64,000 nucleotides of DNA from Chelonobacter sp050613185. Its GTDB lineage: Bacteria > Pseudomonadota > Gammaproteobacteria > Enterobacterales > Pasteurellaceae. Below the pieces are notes generated by a model. That model saw only the letters and a list, made by a program, of their open reading frames with translations. It was not told the DNA's origin and did no database searches. A program made the translations under genes and the position numbers. The stretch spans positions 2,480,001 to 2,544,000 of the forward strand of contig NZ_CP192511.1 in assembly GCF_050613185.1 (NCBI RefSeq), in the 5' to 3' direction. Of the stretch, positions 15,701 to 23,817 are shown one piece after another (position 1 is the first letter of the stretch; every line of letters starts with the position of its first letter).

Positions 15701-18461
15701 TGATAATATGCTCGGCGGAAATATATGTATTCATTGCGCTAAGTTCCCGACCAAATGGATTATCAAGCTGCTTCGCCTTGATATGCAACCCCCTACCAGT
15801 AATCAGCTTTGTACGATTATTAAAATTACCATCAAGCGAGAGATTCAGAATACCATCAACTTGAAACGCCTGATTTAAGGTTAAATCCTGTCGATGCACA
15901 ATATCCGCATCCGCTTGAGTTTTGATATTACCTTCATTTATGAAACGATCTAAATGGAGTGTTAAATGACCTCGACTTTCAATCTGTCCTTGCTGGTTAT
16001 ACAAGGCAAGCAAATCTCCTTGTAAAGCCAACTCATCCAGTGAGAAAATTTCTCCATCGCGATTATCCAATGTTTGTCGAATATTCCCCTCTAAGCTTGC
16101 CGTACTATAAATACCGCCCCTCTTATTATTGACCGTCTCGGTAAAGAAGTCTAAATCATATGCTAATATCCCTTGCTTTGGTTTTTCTGTAGTCGCTTTG
16201 GTATCACGATTATCCAAATGTTTGGTTGTCAACTTTAACTGATTACCAGCCTGGATCAGAGAGCCGTTATCCGAGATTTTCCGATTATTAATAACCTCCG
16301 TAGCAACAATAGCAAGTTGCTGCAATGACCGAATAACTCCGCCTTGATTATCAAGCGCGCCGGTGAATAGTTGAAGCGTCTTATCCGCAATCAGTTTGCC
16401 CTGCTTATTGTTCAAGGCGTATTGTTGGCTATCCAGTTGAATATCAGATAAGCTACTGACTATCCCTTGTTGATTATGAAAATCAGCCGTTGTCATCACC
16501 ATTCTGCCCCCACTTTGTACCAAACCACCCTGGTTATTCAATACACCGCTGTTCAGTGTGAGGTTCTGTTGACTGCTGAGCGTGCCCTGTCGGTTATTCA
16601 ACCCGCCCTGTTGGGTGTTTAGGTTAAGATTCGCGTTGGCTTCGAGTAATCCCTGCTGGTTGTTCAGCCATGCCGTTTTCAGATTGATATCGCCGGCACT
16701 GCTGATTTGCCCTTGCCAGTTACTTAATCCTCCTTGCAAATCAAGGTTGAAGGCTTGTGTGCTGCGTTGCTGCCAACTGCCGCCGTCATTGTTGACAGTG
16801 TACGCCTGAATATGCAGTTGCTCGGCATTCAGATTCGCCCCTTGGGTGGAAAGTGCGGTCGGGGTGCGGAATTCAGCACTGGTTTCACTGCGGATGATAC
16901 TGTTGTCCGCAGTAATCGCACCACTGCGCGCTTCGACCTGTAGGCGGTTGGCGCTGGTTTGGCTATTATTTAAATCAATCTGTTCGGCTTGTACGCTAAT
17001 CTGCCCCGACGCCAGATTCTGCCCCTGCGCCACCGCACGTTGCTCGGCGGTTAAGGTCAGGTTTTTACCACTTTCGCTTGCCGCATTCAGGGTTTTGCGT
17101 TCACCGTTTTCGGTTTGTTCAAAGCGCACGCCGGCGGCAAGCACGGCGGATTTTCCAGCTTCAATCTGGTTGGCTTGGTAGGTGATATCACTTTCGGCGA
17201 AGGTTTCGCCCTGCTGGGCTATCTTGCCTTTTGCCTGCAACCGCACTTTGCCCTTGCTTTGTGAATCGCCTTTGGCAATCACGCTGCCGCGTTGGTCGAT
17301 ACCTTGGGTTTGGCTTTGCAGCTGCACATCACCTTGTTGCGTATAAACCGTGCCGCGGTTTTCTATTTGATGTTTTGCACTCAGCTTGACGTCTTGCTGT
17401 GCGCCGACAAAGCCGCTATTGACAATCTGCCCCTGCGAATCAATCCGCACATGGCCTTGGGTCGCGCCGATATGCCCGGCATTGCGCACGCCCAAGCCCT
17501 CTTCGGTGCCGACCAAGTGGATTTTGCCGGCATACATCCCGCCCAATTCCGATACGTCCACCGCATAGCGCACGGTTTGTGCCGGCTGTTCCGTGTCGTT
17601 TTGTTTGCTTTTATGAATGACTTGCACCGATTGATTGTCCGCCGAGACCTTGTTTATGCCGGTGGTGACTTTCAGTTCTTTCGCCCAAATGCCCGCATTG
17701 ATTTCGGTTTCTCGCGCAATAATATCGGTGTAATCGGAACGGCTGGTGTCCATGCCGCGCCCGGAAACGGTGACTTTGCCTTGCTCGACTTGATAGCCTT
17801 TCACCATCCCGTTTTCCAGTTCCACCTTGCCGGTGGTCAAGGCGGTGCGGCCGGCGTTAATCGTGCCGCAGCCTTCGCAATGAATGCCGGACGGGTTGGC
17901 GATAATCACCTCGGCACGCTTGCCGGCGACTTCGACATAACCTTTCAGTTGGCTCGGGTTGTTGGAATTGACTTCATTCAGAATCACCTTGGCTTCGCTG
18001 CGTGCCAGATAGGGATTGCCCTGCACCCACCCGCCTTGTTCGGTTTGCACTTCGGTGCGGCTGTTGTTCAGAATCGCGCCTTGGGTATCGACATCGAACT
18101 GTTGGTATTTATTATGCGACAAGCCTTTGTCATTCGGGGTTTGGATATTCACCTGCGGCAAACCGTTCGCCGTTTGCAATATAATCGCCTGCTGGTTTTT
18201 CGGTGCGCTTTGGTCGGCGCGAATTTGCAGTTCATTGGCGGAGACATTGCTCACCAACAAAAAGCCCAACACGGTAAATAAACTGAGATTGACCGCACTT
18301 AGCCGCCAGCCTTGGGTTAAAAAAGTAAAACGGCCCACCTCCTCCGCAACCATCTGTCCGCCCTCGCCTTTGGCTTTGCCCTCGCGGGTGGCCATTTCAG
18401 ACACCACAACCACACGTTGTTGGCTTTTGCTGAAAATCAGGCGGTAAAGATGCTTGTTCAT
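9717..18461 (-). CDS. cdiA: CdiA/FhaB-type two-partner secretion effector with deaminase toxin tip
   Basis: A 2914-residue exoprotein. In order: extended signal peptide region (MNKHLYRLIFSKSQQRVVVV), hydrophobic signal ending near SANE (residue ~77), TPS secretion domain with IIANPSGIHCEGC, long filamentous-hemagglutinin repeats, and an FHA-2 repeat region (GGDLTIAS). A pre-toxin region (residues ~2120-2730) is shared by all cassettes of the array and ends at SANDKLPVVG. The last ~180 residues hold a cytidine-deaminase-like toxin with His2833-Ala-Glu2835 and Cys2863-x2-Cys2866, the zinc ligands and proton donor of that fold. CdiA is exported by CdiB and delivers the tip to neighbouring cells. 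It is preceded by AAAGGAAC and follows cdiB with 79 bases between. Confidence 0.9.
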   Translation of the reverse strand: MNKHLYRLIFSKSQQRVVVVSEMATREGKAKGEGGQMVAEEVGRFTFLTQGWRLSAVNLSLFTVLGFLLVSNVSANELQIRADQSAPKNQQAIILQTANGLPQVNIQTPNDKGLSHNKYQQFDVDTQGAILNNSRTEVQTEQGGWVQGNPYLARSEAKVILNEVNSNNPSQLKGYVEVAGKRAEVIIANPSGIHCEGCGTINAGRTALTTGKVELENGMVKGYQVEQGKVTVSGRGMDTSRSDYTDIIARETEINAGIWAKELKVTTGINKVSADNQSVQVIHKSKQNDTEQPAQTVRYAVDVSELGGMYAGKIHLVGTEEGLGVRNAGHIGATQGHVRIDSQGQIVNSGFVGAQQDVKLSAKHQIENRGTVYTQQGDVQLQSQTQGIDQRGSVIAKGDSQSKGKVRLQAKGKIAQQGETFAESDITYQANQIEAGKSAVLAAGVRFEQTENGERKTLNAASESGKNLTLTAEQRAVAQGQNLASGQISVQAEQIDLNNSQTSANRLQVEARSGAITADNSIIRSETSAEFRTPTALSTQGANLNAEQLHIQAYTVNNDGGSWQQRSTQAFNLDLQGGLSNWQGQISSAGDINLKTAWLNNQQGLLEANANLNLNTQQGGLNNRQGTLSSQQNLTLNSGVLNNQGGLVQSGGRMVMTTADFHNQQGIVSSLSDIQLDSQQYALNNKQGKLIADKTLQLFTGALDNQGGVIRSLQQLAIVATEVINNRKISDNGSLIQAGNQLKLTTKHLDNRDTKATTEKPKQGILAYDLDFFTETVNNKRGGIYSTASLEGNIRQTLDNRDGEIFSLDELALQGDLLALYNQQGQIESRGHLTLHLDRFINEGNIKTQADADIVHRQDLTLNQAFQVDGILNLSLDGNFNNRTKLITGRGLHIKAKQLDNPFGRELSAMNTYISAEHIINRGLIDGDVNVLKTTQLDNIGTGRIYGGHLSLQATTLRNDHETVNDETKSATIAAREQLDLAGDKIINKDGAIIFSLGHLYFGTRLNDRNNATGAGATITNANGVIEALGNIVFNHANVKNLHQYLETEIKEVSRTSIYEYSLDAASQRWRKGVDSVEVIRKDNQGGGGLFGNAKVRDLYALKTPDGGEHENWMEYDYTRVIERTQVLPPRYAEGRILSGGNIDFGAGNVTNQNSKIIAAGHFLSEAGKFIDNIETPGIERTTELGKVHHKTKGRKCVKNIPLVGCIDHADTTNTATRRYAPQIPDKSIKLGVFDYAQSAQEKWQTVSGQINKTIQTQTANQAATLTLNTKSLSEVTVQTVFDTFTIRTYSPILTLPQASLYKINPATNSHVLVETDPQFANRRQWLSSDYMFDALRSDHANMHKRLGDGFYEQRLINEQINQLTGRRFLGNYQSDYEQYKALMDSGIKYAEQFGLIPGIALSEAQMKELTTDMVWLVKREVRLADGSTSTVLVPQVYIVARDSDVTARGAVISANRIIANTTGDIENSGVIAGRQLTALSAENIRNLGGTLQGGQLLLEARQDLTNLGGSWLADKTLSAQAKNIQIESTLSETEDSGEFYKKGLNQLAKVRLNDHDGELIFRSQEDITIKGATFDIAGKTTINAGNQLNLGTLTTENKEHYNFNDDNYYRLHQTAEVGNQLNFNGDAILTGKNEVVIRGNQIHGDGKLLVASQGNIRIEEARQTEQLSSASKTSSKGLLSKTTEIRKHDHDYDLAVGSQIDAKKILIQSKQGDVKIIGSDVVAEDTMLIQGKNVSIVEAENRMREENFSQTTKKGVMSSGGFGFTIGSRQTTLETDNRKYYSRASQVGTLNGDMLVVAEKDYLQRGSAVTSVAGDTQVQAKRINITAADDRYETDQKYTFEQKGLTVAVNVPALQAVQSAVETVKNIGGSKNDRINAMGAANAAWDSYKAGKDLKALGEGLANGDMPAQNVSVSITYGEQKNINQTHTQGNTANSSKLHAGGKALLITTGEKDTSHIHIKGSDVAGLEGTVLQTAGKIDIAAAEQNHQERSKNSSQGWNAGVAVSYGSDGFAFGVTAGGNVGRGYGNGDERTWVNSHVGLQESNTTIISGGDTHIVGGVVRGKGVHTDIGGDLTIASLQDSLQYKGKQQNVSGQITVGYGVSGSASYNQSKINADYASVQEQSGIFAGDDGYQVAVKGHTELSGGLITSTAQAESEGKNRFRTGTIGSRDIENHANYKGSTLGVSGGFSVGGGESAKEVGGVKLAPQGQNYAQQEGDPNGGKGKTDVSMGIGFGSDSSSAGGVTRSGINTRNIEITDSVAQQTRTGKSAETALRALQTDITTESAVARSGRVSNQFDKDALQKELDIQRTTTESFGKTAAQGVAYTAEKLGDVKAYEVTEGIKAQAEQALKHETDPNKRAVLKNKIAQADAYLEQNQANYALWKEGGTGRTALHAIAGGVLTGNVSGAVASGTTSAAAPHLNVLGQELGDVGKAVLDIGAGMAIGAATGGGTAAVSAGGNTDWHNRQLHPREMDWIRDNAAAFAKEQGISVAEAEQRLVERAAQRVDYAWSKMIDSQDTAADSFLSSVSGIKGDVPSSSAVSFINSDGKQQNLFSASRDEYYSTGKYSDLAARYNRENNQLLTNTLVPKVKNNLVFEGVKDGGNALSEAARAALNSPTETLRGVTGNLAHSLSECLKHPTACATEKWATFDSASGDLLRTHYNQADVNALYGKEMTAETALVPLVRGGTVVAEVLPAAKAGAVAVKSIDNMLSPLAKGVSANDKLPVVGKTEGYENQTTTISIGAENNATAVPLKIQLSNESLKASGSNLDKAEVIARAELNGKIYIDTNQKARANNLADHKVPTLISDDIGNKPPQRDGTPYPNSNMAEAHAEIGTIQQAYNEGRTQGQNMTINVQGRDVCDFCKKDIALAAQKAGLKSVVVRAVDEKGIIRNYHWTQGQSSIKHIKGENNE

Positions 18462-18540
18462 AGGATGTTCCTTTTACGTTTACTGTTTTCTTCTTTTACT
18501 ACTTTTACTACTTTCTTCTTTTTTACTCTGGCGACTTGGA

Positions 18541-20376
18541 TTAAAACTGATAACTCAGACTAAATCCGGTGGTTACATGGCCGGTACGGAAACCTTGCGG
18601 CTTATGAATAGGCGTACCGATAAAATACGCATAATCCAAGCCCCACAGATTACCGCGCAAACCGACCGCCCCGCCAACCAGATGACGACCCAGAAGCTTG
18701 GCCGTACTGCGCCCGCGCACCACACCTTTGTCGATGGCAAGGTACAGCTCATGTCCGCTTGTCATCACATTCCACGCCAATTCATTGCGCCATAACCAGC
18801 CGCGGTCACCGCTTAAGGTCAATTCGCCGTCAAAACCGCGCACCGTGTAACGCCCGCCGATACTCAAGCGGTCTTGCGGAACAAGCGGGGTTTTGTTCCA
18901 TTGCCCGCGCCAACCGGTACTCAATTGCCACGGCTGTTCGCCCAGTTTGAACGGTTGCTTGAAGCTGATTTCGGCACTGATGATTTTCGGGCGCGACGTG
19001 CCTTCGCCATGCGCCTCTTCCGGCGCCGCCAGCGAACGGTTGGCGCCGGTGCCGCGTTTATAGTCGAAGGAGAAATCTAAGGTGGCACTGCCGAGATATT
19101 CACGGTGATTCAGCCCGATTTGCCAACCTGCCATGCGCCGACGTTGCACATCGATTTCCGACCGATCCACAAAGTTCGCGGTGCGGCGATGCCAGACACC
19201 AACTGTCGCCGTCGTTTTGCGGCTGCCGTCACGATATAACGTCCGGGAAAGGTTGGCATTCAAATGGGTGCTTTTGCCGGCATATTCATAATCGGTGAAC
19301 GGGCCAAACACCGTTTGGTGGTAATCATATTGTGACCCGGACACGCTCAACAGCCAATTTTTCCACGGCACGCCGTAATACAGGCTGGTATTGTTGCTGC
19401 CGCGCGCACCGTCATCATCGCTGCCGCGTTTGAAACTGTGTGTAAAAGAAGCGTAAAACAGATCGTTCAACGACAACATGTTTTCAATCGACACCGTTGC
19501 CGTGCCCTGCAACCGCCCGGTCGCTTTGCTGCCGCTATCGTCCAACGATAAAGACAAGCGATAAGGAAAGCGCTGTTGAAAATCAATCTGCAAATCACTT
19601 TCGCCCGGCTGCGCGCCATCGCCTTGCGCCGGGATGATTTGGATATCGGCATCGGCGTGCGGCGGGCGTTTCAGGTTTTCCAAGCCCTGTTCGATAGCGC
19701 GGATATTCAATAACGCCCCGCTTTTCGTCGGCAACGCAAACCACACCGTTGCCAACGTCGCCTTAGGATAATCGCTGTTATCCCGTAATTGAATTTGCCT
19801 TACTTTGCCGGGAATCACGGTGAGAATCAGCTTCCCGCTGCGTAAATCCTGCGGCTGCACCAACACCCGCGTGGTGACAAAACCCTTTTCGATAATCGCG
19901 TTTTGAATCCGATTAATCAGAATGCCGATGCCTTCACCGCCGATACAATGCGGCAGGGAAAAATCCCGTGCTTGATACACCGCATCCAACGCCCAATCGA
20001 ATTGGCTTCTCGGCGGTCGTACACCTTTTAAAGCGTATGCAGTCATGTCAGTTTGGGTAAGTTCGAGGTTAGTCAGGTAAAGTTCGGAAATGGTCAGGCA
20101 TTGGGCTTCGGGAATTAACAGGGGGCGTTCTTGAGTGGTTTCGATATCGCTTTGAAACCGCACTTCCGGATGATTGATTTGTTGCCGTTGAATTGAAAGG
20201 GTTTGTTCCTGCTGGCGTTGTTGTTGTCGGGCGTCCAAATCCATTTGATTTCGAGTTTGCTCGGTGTTTTGCGCAGGCGGCTCTACGGCTGATATTGATG
20301 AAGAAAAAACGGTAATAAGAAGAAAAATAACACTGATTTTAGGTAAAAAAGATTGAATATTGCGATATAAAAGCAT
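18541..20376 (-). CDS. cdiB: CdiB/FhaC-type outer-membrane transporter (TpsB)
   Basis: A 611-residue TpsB protein, the Omp85-superfamily channel that secretes CdiA across the outer membrane. It has an N-terminal signal (hydrophobic ISVIFLLITVFSSSISA) and an FhaC-like N-terminal plug helix with a Q/R-rich linker. POTRA domains follow (AQCLTISELYLTNLE; GFVTTRVLVQPQDLRSGKL). The beta-barrel ends in an aromatic residue (SLSYQF) and carries the conserved VRGF motif in IGGRYTVRGFDGE. The length is normal for the family. It is the first gene of the cdiB-cdiA-cdiI operon, with a plausible promoter just upstream. Confidence 0.92.
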   Translation of the reverse strand: MLLYRNIQSFLPKISVIFLLITVFSSSISAVEPPAQNTEQTRNQMDLDARQQQRQQEQTLSIQRQQINHPEVRFQSDIETTQERPLLIPEAQCLTISELYLTNLELTQTDMTAYALKGVRPPRSQFDWALDAVYQARDFSLPHCIGGEGIGILINRIQNAIIEKGFVTTRVLVQPQDLRSGKLILTVIPGKVRQIQLRDNSDYPKATLATVWFALPTKSGALLNIRAIEQGLENLKRPPHADADIQIIPAQGDGAQPGESDLQIDFQQRFPYRLSLSLDDSGSKATGRLQGTATVSIENMLSLNDLFYASFTHSFKRGSDDDGARGSNNTSLYYGVPWKNWLLSVSGSQYDYHQTVFGPFTDYEYAGKSTHLNANLSRTLYRDGSRKTTATVGVWHRRTANFVDRSEIDVQRRRMAGWQIGLNHREYLGSATLDFSFDYKRGTGANRSLAAPEEAHGEGTSRPKIISAEISFKQPFKLGEQPWQLSTGWRGQWNKTPLVPQDRLSIGGRYTVRGFDGELTLSGDRGWLWRNELAWNVMTSGHELYLAIDKGVVRGRSTAKLLGRHLVGGAVGLRGNLWGLDYAYFIGTPIHKPQGFRTGHVTTGFSLSYQF

Positions 20377-20411
20377 GATCTTATCCGGATAATTTATTCA
20401 AAAAGCGTTTT

Positions 20412-20440
20412 AATTTAAATAAAATACACAAAAATGTAAA
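20412..20440 (-). promoter_or_regulatory. Candidate sigma-70 promoter of the cdiBAI operon
   Basis: On the minus strand a TTTACA -35 box and a TAAATT -10 box are separated by 17 bases, about 35 bases upstream of the cdiB start. This is the best match in the uvrC-facing spacer. It is a prediction from box matches only. Confidence 0.35.
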
Positions 20441-20543
20441 GGGAAAACACTTCATTTAAGTAACCCGACTGAATTTATTAACACCTAATAAACAAAGCAA
20501 ATAAAAAAATCATGCCGTGATAACCTATTTTTAACCGGACAAT

Positions 20544-22370
20544 CTACTCCCGCAAACTGGCAAACACCACTTCCGCCATTTTGCGCGAAATACCCGGCAC
20601 GGTTGCCAGTTCTTCGATACTGGCGGTTTTTACGCCTTGCATACCGCCGAAGTATTTCAACAATGCTTGGCGGCGTTTGCTGCCGATACCTGCGATCGAT
20701 TCCAAACCACTTTGGGCGAAGGCTTTTTGCCGTTTTTTACGATGTCCGCCAATGGCATGGCGGTGGGATTCGTCGCGGATATGTTGGATTAAATGCAATG
20801 CCAAGCTGTCGGTCGGCAGATGTAATTCGCGATCTTGTCTGCTGATAATCAGTGTTTCCAAGCCGGCTTTGCGCTCCACGCCTTTGGCGACACCAATCAA
20901 CAGTGGTCGGGTTTTATCCCATTCCACGTTCAGATTGGCGAATACCTCCAATGCACGATTCAACTGCCCTTTGCCGCCGTCGATAAAGATAATATCGGGA
21001 ATTTTTTCCGGCTCTAACGGTTTGTTATAGCGTTTGAGTAACGCTTTTTCCATTGCGGCGTAGTCGTCGCCCGGCGTTATGCCGCTGATATTAAAACGAC
21101 GGTAATCCGCTTTATAAGGTCCGTCTTGATTGAACACCACGCACGACGCCACGGTCTGTTCGCCCATGGTGTGACTGATATCGAAACACTCCATGCGTTT
21201 GATTTCACGCAGCCCTAACCGCTCGCATAATGCTTGGTAACGTTCTTTGATCCGTCCGCGCTGTTTGAGCTGATCGGTCAGTGCAATGTCGGCGTTCATT
21301 TGCGCCAAGTGTAAAAATTTCGATTGTTTGCCTCTGGCGTTATCCTGAATCGTGATCTGAAACCCGGCTTGCCGGCTAAGCAAGGTTTCAAGTGCGCTTT
21401 TTTGCTCCAATTGGCGATTGGTGATAATTTTTTTCGGAATACTGCGCCCTTGTGCACCTTGCAAATAAAACTGTCCGAAAAACGTTTCGCTGACCTCATC
21501 AAGTGCGGTATGGCTCGGAATTTTCGGGAAATAACTGCGGCTGCCCAGCACCTTGCCTTGGCGGATAAACAGCACATGGATACAGGCAATCCCATGCTGA
21601 TAGGCAATTGCGATAATGTCCAGATCGTCGGTATTTTGGTTGGAGACAAATTGTTTTTCCGTCACCGTACGCACCGCTTGGATTTGGTCGCGATATAGTG
21701 CGGCTTTTTCAAAATCCAGTTGTACGCTCGCCCGTTCCATTTGCGCCACCAGATGTTGCGTCACCTGTTGATCTTTGCCTTGCAGGAACAGACGCACATA
21801 ATCGACTTGTTGGTTGTAGTCTTCATCGCTGACATAGCCGCTGACGCAAGGCGCGGAACAGCGCCCGATTTGGTATTGCAGACAAGGACGCGAACGGTTG
21901 CGGTAGGTGGTGTCTTCACATTGGCGCACCGGAAACAGTTTTTGCAGTAATGATAAGGTTTCCCGCACCGCGCCGGCATTGGGATAAGGCCCGAAATACT
22001 CGCCGGCGATTTTGTGGCTGCCGCGAAAGGCGGTCAAACGCGGGTGGCGTTCTTTGGTCAGCAAAATAAACGGATAGGATTTGTCGTCGCGCAGCAGTAC
22101 GTTATATTTCGGTTGGTATTTTTTGATGTAGTTATGTTCGAGCAGCAGCGCTTCGGTTTCCGAGTGAGTCACAGTCACGTCAATCTGGGCGATTTGTGCC
22201 ACCAACGCTTCGGTTTTTTTACTGGTGAGATTTTTACGAAAATAACTGGAAAGGCGTTTTTTCAGATCTTTGGCTTTGCCGACATAGATGATTTCGTTGT
22301 CATCATCATACATGCGATACACACCGGGCTCGGTGGTAACTTCGGCAAGAAAGCGTTTGGCGTCAAACAT
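20544..22370 (-). CDS. uvrC: Excinuclease ABC subunit C
   Basis: A 608-residue UvrC, the nuclease that makes both incisions around DNA lesions recognised by UvrA-UvrB. It has a GIY-YIG domain at the N-terminus (GVYRMY, IIYVGKAKDLKKRL) and a four-cysteine-like CLQYQIGRCSAPC segment around residue 155. A UVR motif, the RNase H-like C-terminal nuclease (ECFDISHTMGEQTVAS; FIDGGKGQL) and helix-hairpin-helix motifs at the end (IAGIGSKRRQALL) follow. The length is normal. The gene follows kdsB and a DUF937 gene in the same direction, a Haemophilus-like order. Confidence 0.97.
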   Translation of the reverse strand: MFDAKRFLAEVTTEPGVYRMYDDDNEIIYVGKAKDLKKRLSSYFRKNLTSKKTEALVAQIAQIDVTVTHSETEALLLEHNYIKKYQPKYNVLLRDDKSYPFILLTKERHPRLTAFRGSHKIAGEYFGPYPNAGAVRETLSLLQKLFPVRQCEDTTYRNRSRPCLQYQIGRCSAPCVSGYVSDEDYNQQVDYVRLFLQGKDQQVTQHLVAQMERASVQLDFEKAALYRDQIQAVRTVTEKQFVSNQNTDDLDIIAIAYQHGIACIHVLFIRQGKVLGSRSYFPKIPSHTALDEVSETFFGQFYLQGAQGRSIPKKIITNRQLEQKSALETLLSRQAGFQITIQDNARGKQSKFLHLAQMNADIALTDQLKQRGRIKERYQALCERLGLREIKRMECFDISHTMGEQTVASCVVFNQDGPYKADYRRFNISGITPGDDYAAMEKALLKRYNKPLEPEKIPDIIFIDGGKGQLNRALEVFANLNVEWDKTRPLLIGVAKGVERKAGLETLIISRQDRELHLPTDSLALHLIQHIRDESHRHAIGGHRKKRQKAFAQSGLESIAGIGSKRRQALLKYFGGMQGVKTASIEELATVPGISRKMAEVVFASLRE

Positions 22371-22432
22371 AGGGTGCGTTTTATATTAAATCAAATTTTC
22401 CCTCCCTCTGCAGGCGGAGGAAGGGAAATCGG

Positions 22433-22849
22433 CTATTTCAAAAAGTTATTCAATACCGATTGAATGCCTTTTGACAACAAATCGTTATCGGCATTTTTAT
22501 CCAACGCACCGTTCGGACTGAGTTTGTCCACGATTTGCGGCAGAAATTGCGACAGCAAATCCGAGGCTTCCGCTTCGTCTTTCACCCCGGCTTGTTGTGC
22601 CGCTTGCTGCAACTCTTGTTTGCCGAACACATCTTCGATTTGGGTCGGAGAAATGCGTTTGTTTTCCCCGGTTCCCAACCAAGATTGCAGCAGATCGTCC
22701 AATCCGCCTTGCTGGAATTTGGCTAGAATGCCTTGAATGCCGCCTTGTGAAACCAACAGCTCATTGATAACCGCCATTGCCTGCCCTTGTTTGCCGGCTT
22801 CGCCGCCTAACACACCGGAAACCACTGAACCTAAGATTTTGTCTAACAT
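22433..22849 (-). CDS. YidB/DUF937 family protein
   Basis: A 138-residue soluble protein with the YidB-like pattern: MLDKILGSVVSGVLGGEAG, a Gly-rich GGIQGILAKFQQGGLDDLL, and a C-terminal LSQFLPQIVDKLSPNG segment. The family has no firmly established biochemical function. The gene lies 14 bases downstream of kdsB and reads the same way, so it probably shares the msbA-lpxK-kdsB transcript. The family call is good; the role is unknown. Confidence 0.8.
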   Translation of the reverse strand: MLDKILGSVVSGVLGGEAGKQGQAMAVINELLVSQGGIQGILAKFQQGGLDDLLQSWLGTGENKRISPTQIEDVFGKQELQQAAQQAGVKDEAEASDLLSQFLPQIVDKLSPNGALDKNADNDLLSKGIQSVLNNFLK

Positions 22850-22863
22850 AATTTTTTCCCTAA

Positions 22864-23643
22864 TTACTTACTTAAAATTTGACGAACCTTTTCCAGATCC
22901 TCAAACGTATCCACGCCGACCGCCGGTACTTCATTTGCCAACGCCAGATGAATTTTTTCGCCGTACCACAACACGCGCAGTTGCTCTAACGATTCAATCT
23001 GCTCAAGTGCGGTCGGCTGCCACTCGATATATTGCCGAATAAATCCGGCACGATAAGCATACAGCCCGATATGGCGCAAATAGCTGCTTTTTGCCAAATT
23101 CAGCTCGGCTTTGCTGATCTCGCCTTTGTTCAACGCGGCAAATTGATCGCGATCCCACGGAATCACGGCGCGCGAGAAATATAATACAAAGCCGTTTTGA
23201 TCGGTCAGCACTTTGACCACATTCGGATTAAACAGCTCTTCCGCGTCGTCAATCTTGACCGCGAGGGTTGCCATTTTCACCGGATTGTCGGCTAAATTTT
23301 CTGCCACTTGGCGGATAATCGCCGGTGGAATCAACGGCTCGTCGCCTTGCACATTGACAATAATCTCATCTGCCGCCAAACCGCACTTTGCCACCACTTC
23401 GGCTAAACGCTCGGTGCCGGAATTGTGTTTTTCCGACGTCATGCACACCTCCGCCCCGAAACTACGCGCAACCGCCGCCACTTCGGCATGATCGGTGGCA
23501 ATAATAATTCGCTCGGCACCGGATTTTTGCGCTTGTTGCCATACATGTCGGATCATCGGTTTGCCGGCAATATCGGCAAGCGGTTTGCCCGGCAAGCGGG
23601 AGGAGGCATAACGCGCCGGGATAATCACACTAAATTTAGTCAT
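22864..23643 (-). CDS. kdsB: 3-deoxy-manno-octulosonate cytidylyltransferase
   Basis: A 259-residue enzyme that activates KDO with CTP to CMP-KDO for lipopolysaccharide inner-core synthesis in the cytosol. The N-terminal nucleotide-binding motif IPARYASSRLPGKPL, plus EKHNSGTERLAEV and NVQGDEPLI, is diagnostic. The length matches the family. It sits five bases after the Trm112-like ycaR gene in the msbA-lpxK-ycaR-kdsB cluster, all serving lipid A/KDO production. Confidence 0.97.
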   Translation of the reverse strand: MTKFSVIIPARYASSRLPGKPLADIAGKPMIRHVWQQAQKSGAERIIIATDHAEVAAVARSFGAEVCMTSEKHNSGTERLAEVVAKCGLAADEIIVNVQGDEPLIPPAIIRQVAENLADNPVKMATLAVKIDDAEELFNPNVVKVLTDQNGFVLYFSRAVIPWDRDQFAALNKGEISKAELNLAKSSYLRHIGLYAYRAGFIRQYIEWQPTALEQIESLEQLRVLWYGEKIHLALANEVPAVGVDTFEDLEKVRQILSK

Positions 23644-23648
23644 ATTGC

Positions 23649-23813
23649 TTATTCCTTCTCCGGTTCTATGGCAACGCCGCTTTCCGGCAGCAACACCGGA
23701 ATCCCGTTTTCAATCGGATAGGCCAATTTTTCAAATTCGCAAATTAAGCGCTGCTGTTGTTTGTCATACTGTAATTTGGCATGACAGCGCGGACAGGCAA
23801 GCACCTGTAACAT
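23649..23813 (-). CDS. ycaR: YcaR/Trm112-like small protein
   Basis: A 54-residue protein starting MLQVLACPRCHAKLQYD and ending in a charged tail, with the family signature Cys-Pro-x-Cys and a later LICEFEKLAYPIENGIPVL. E. coli YcaR is about 60 residues and lies in the same lpxK-ycaR-kdsB order. The ATG at 23811-23813 follows the lpxK stop by four bases and an AAAGGTG ribosome site lies inside the lpxK end. The exact role in E. coli is not settled; Trm112-like proteins often act as small partners of other enzymes. Confidence 0.85.
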   Translation of the reverse strand: MLQVLACPRCHAKLQYDKQQQRLICEFEKLAYPIENGIPVLLPESGVAIEPEKE

Positions 23814-23817
23814 TTTA

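Noticed and set aside
17292..18281. A 329-codon plus-strand open frame opposite the cdiA start.
   Set aside because: It is antisense to the TPS domain, whose motifs are unmistakable. Composition follows the minus-strand codons.
18470..18540. The TTTTACTAC/TTC-rich stretch between cdiB and cdiA as a phase-variation repeat.
   Set aside because: Only two imperfect units are present. It may affect spacing but gives no real evidence of slippage control.
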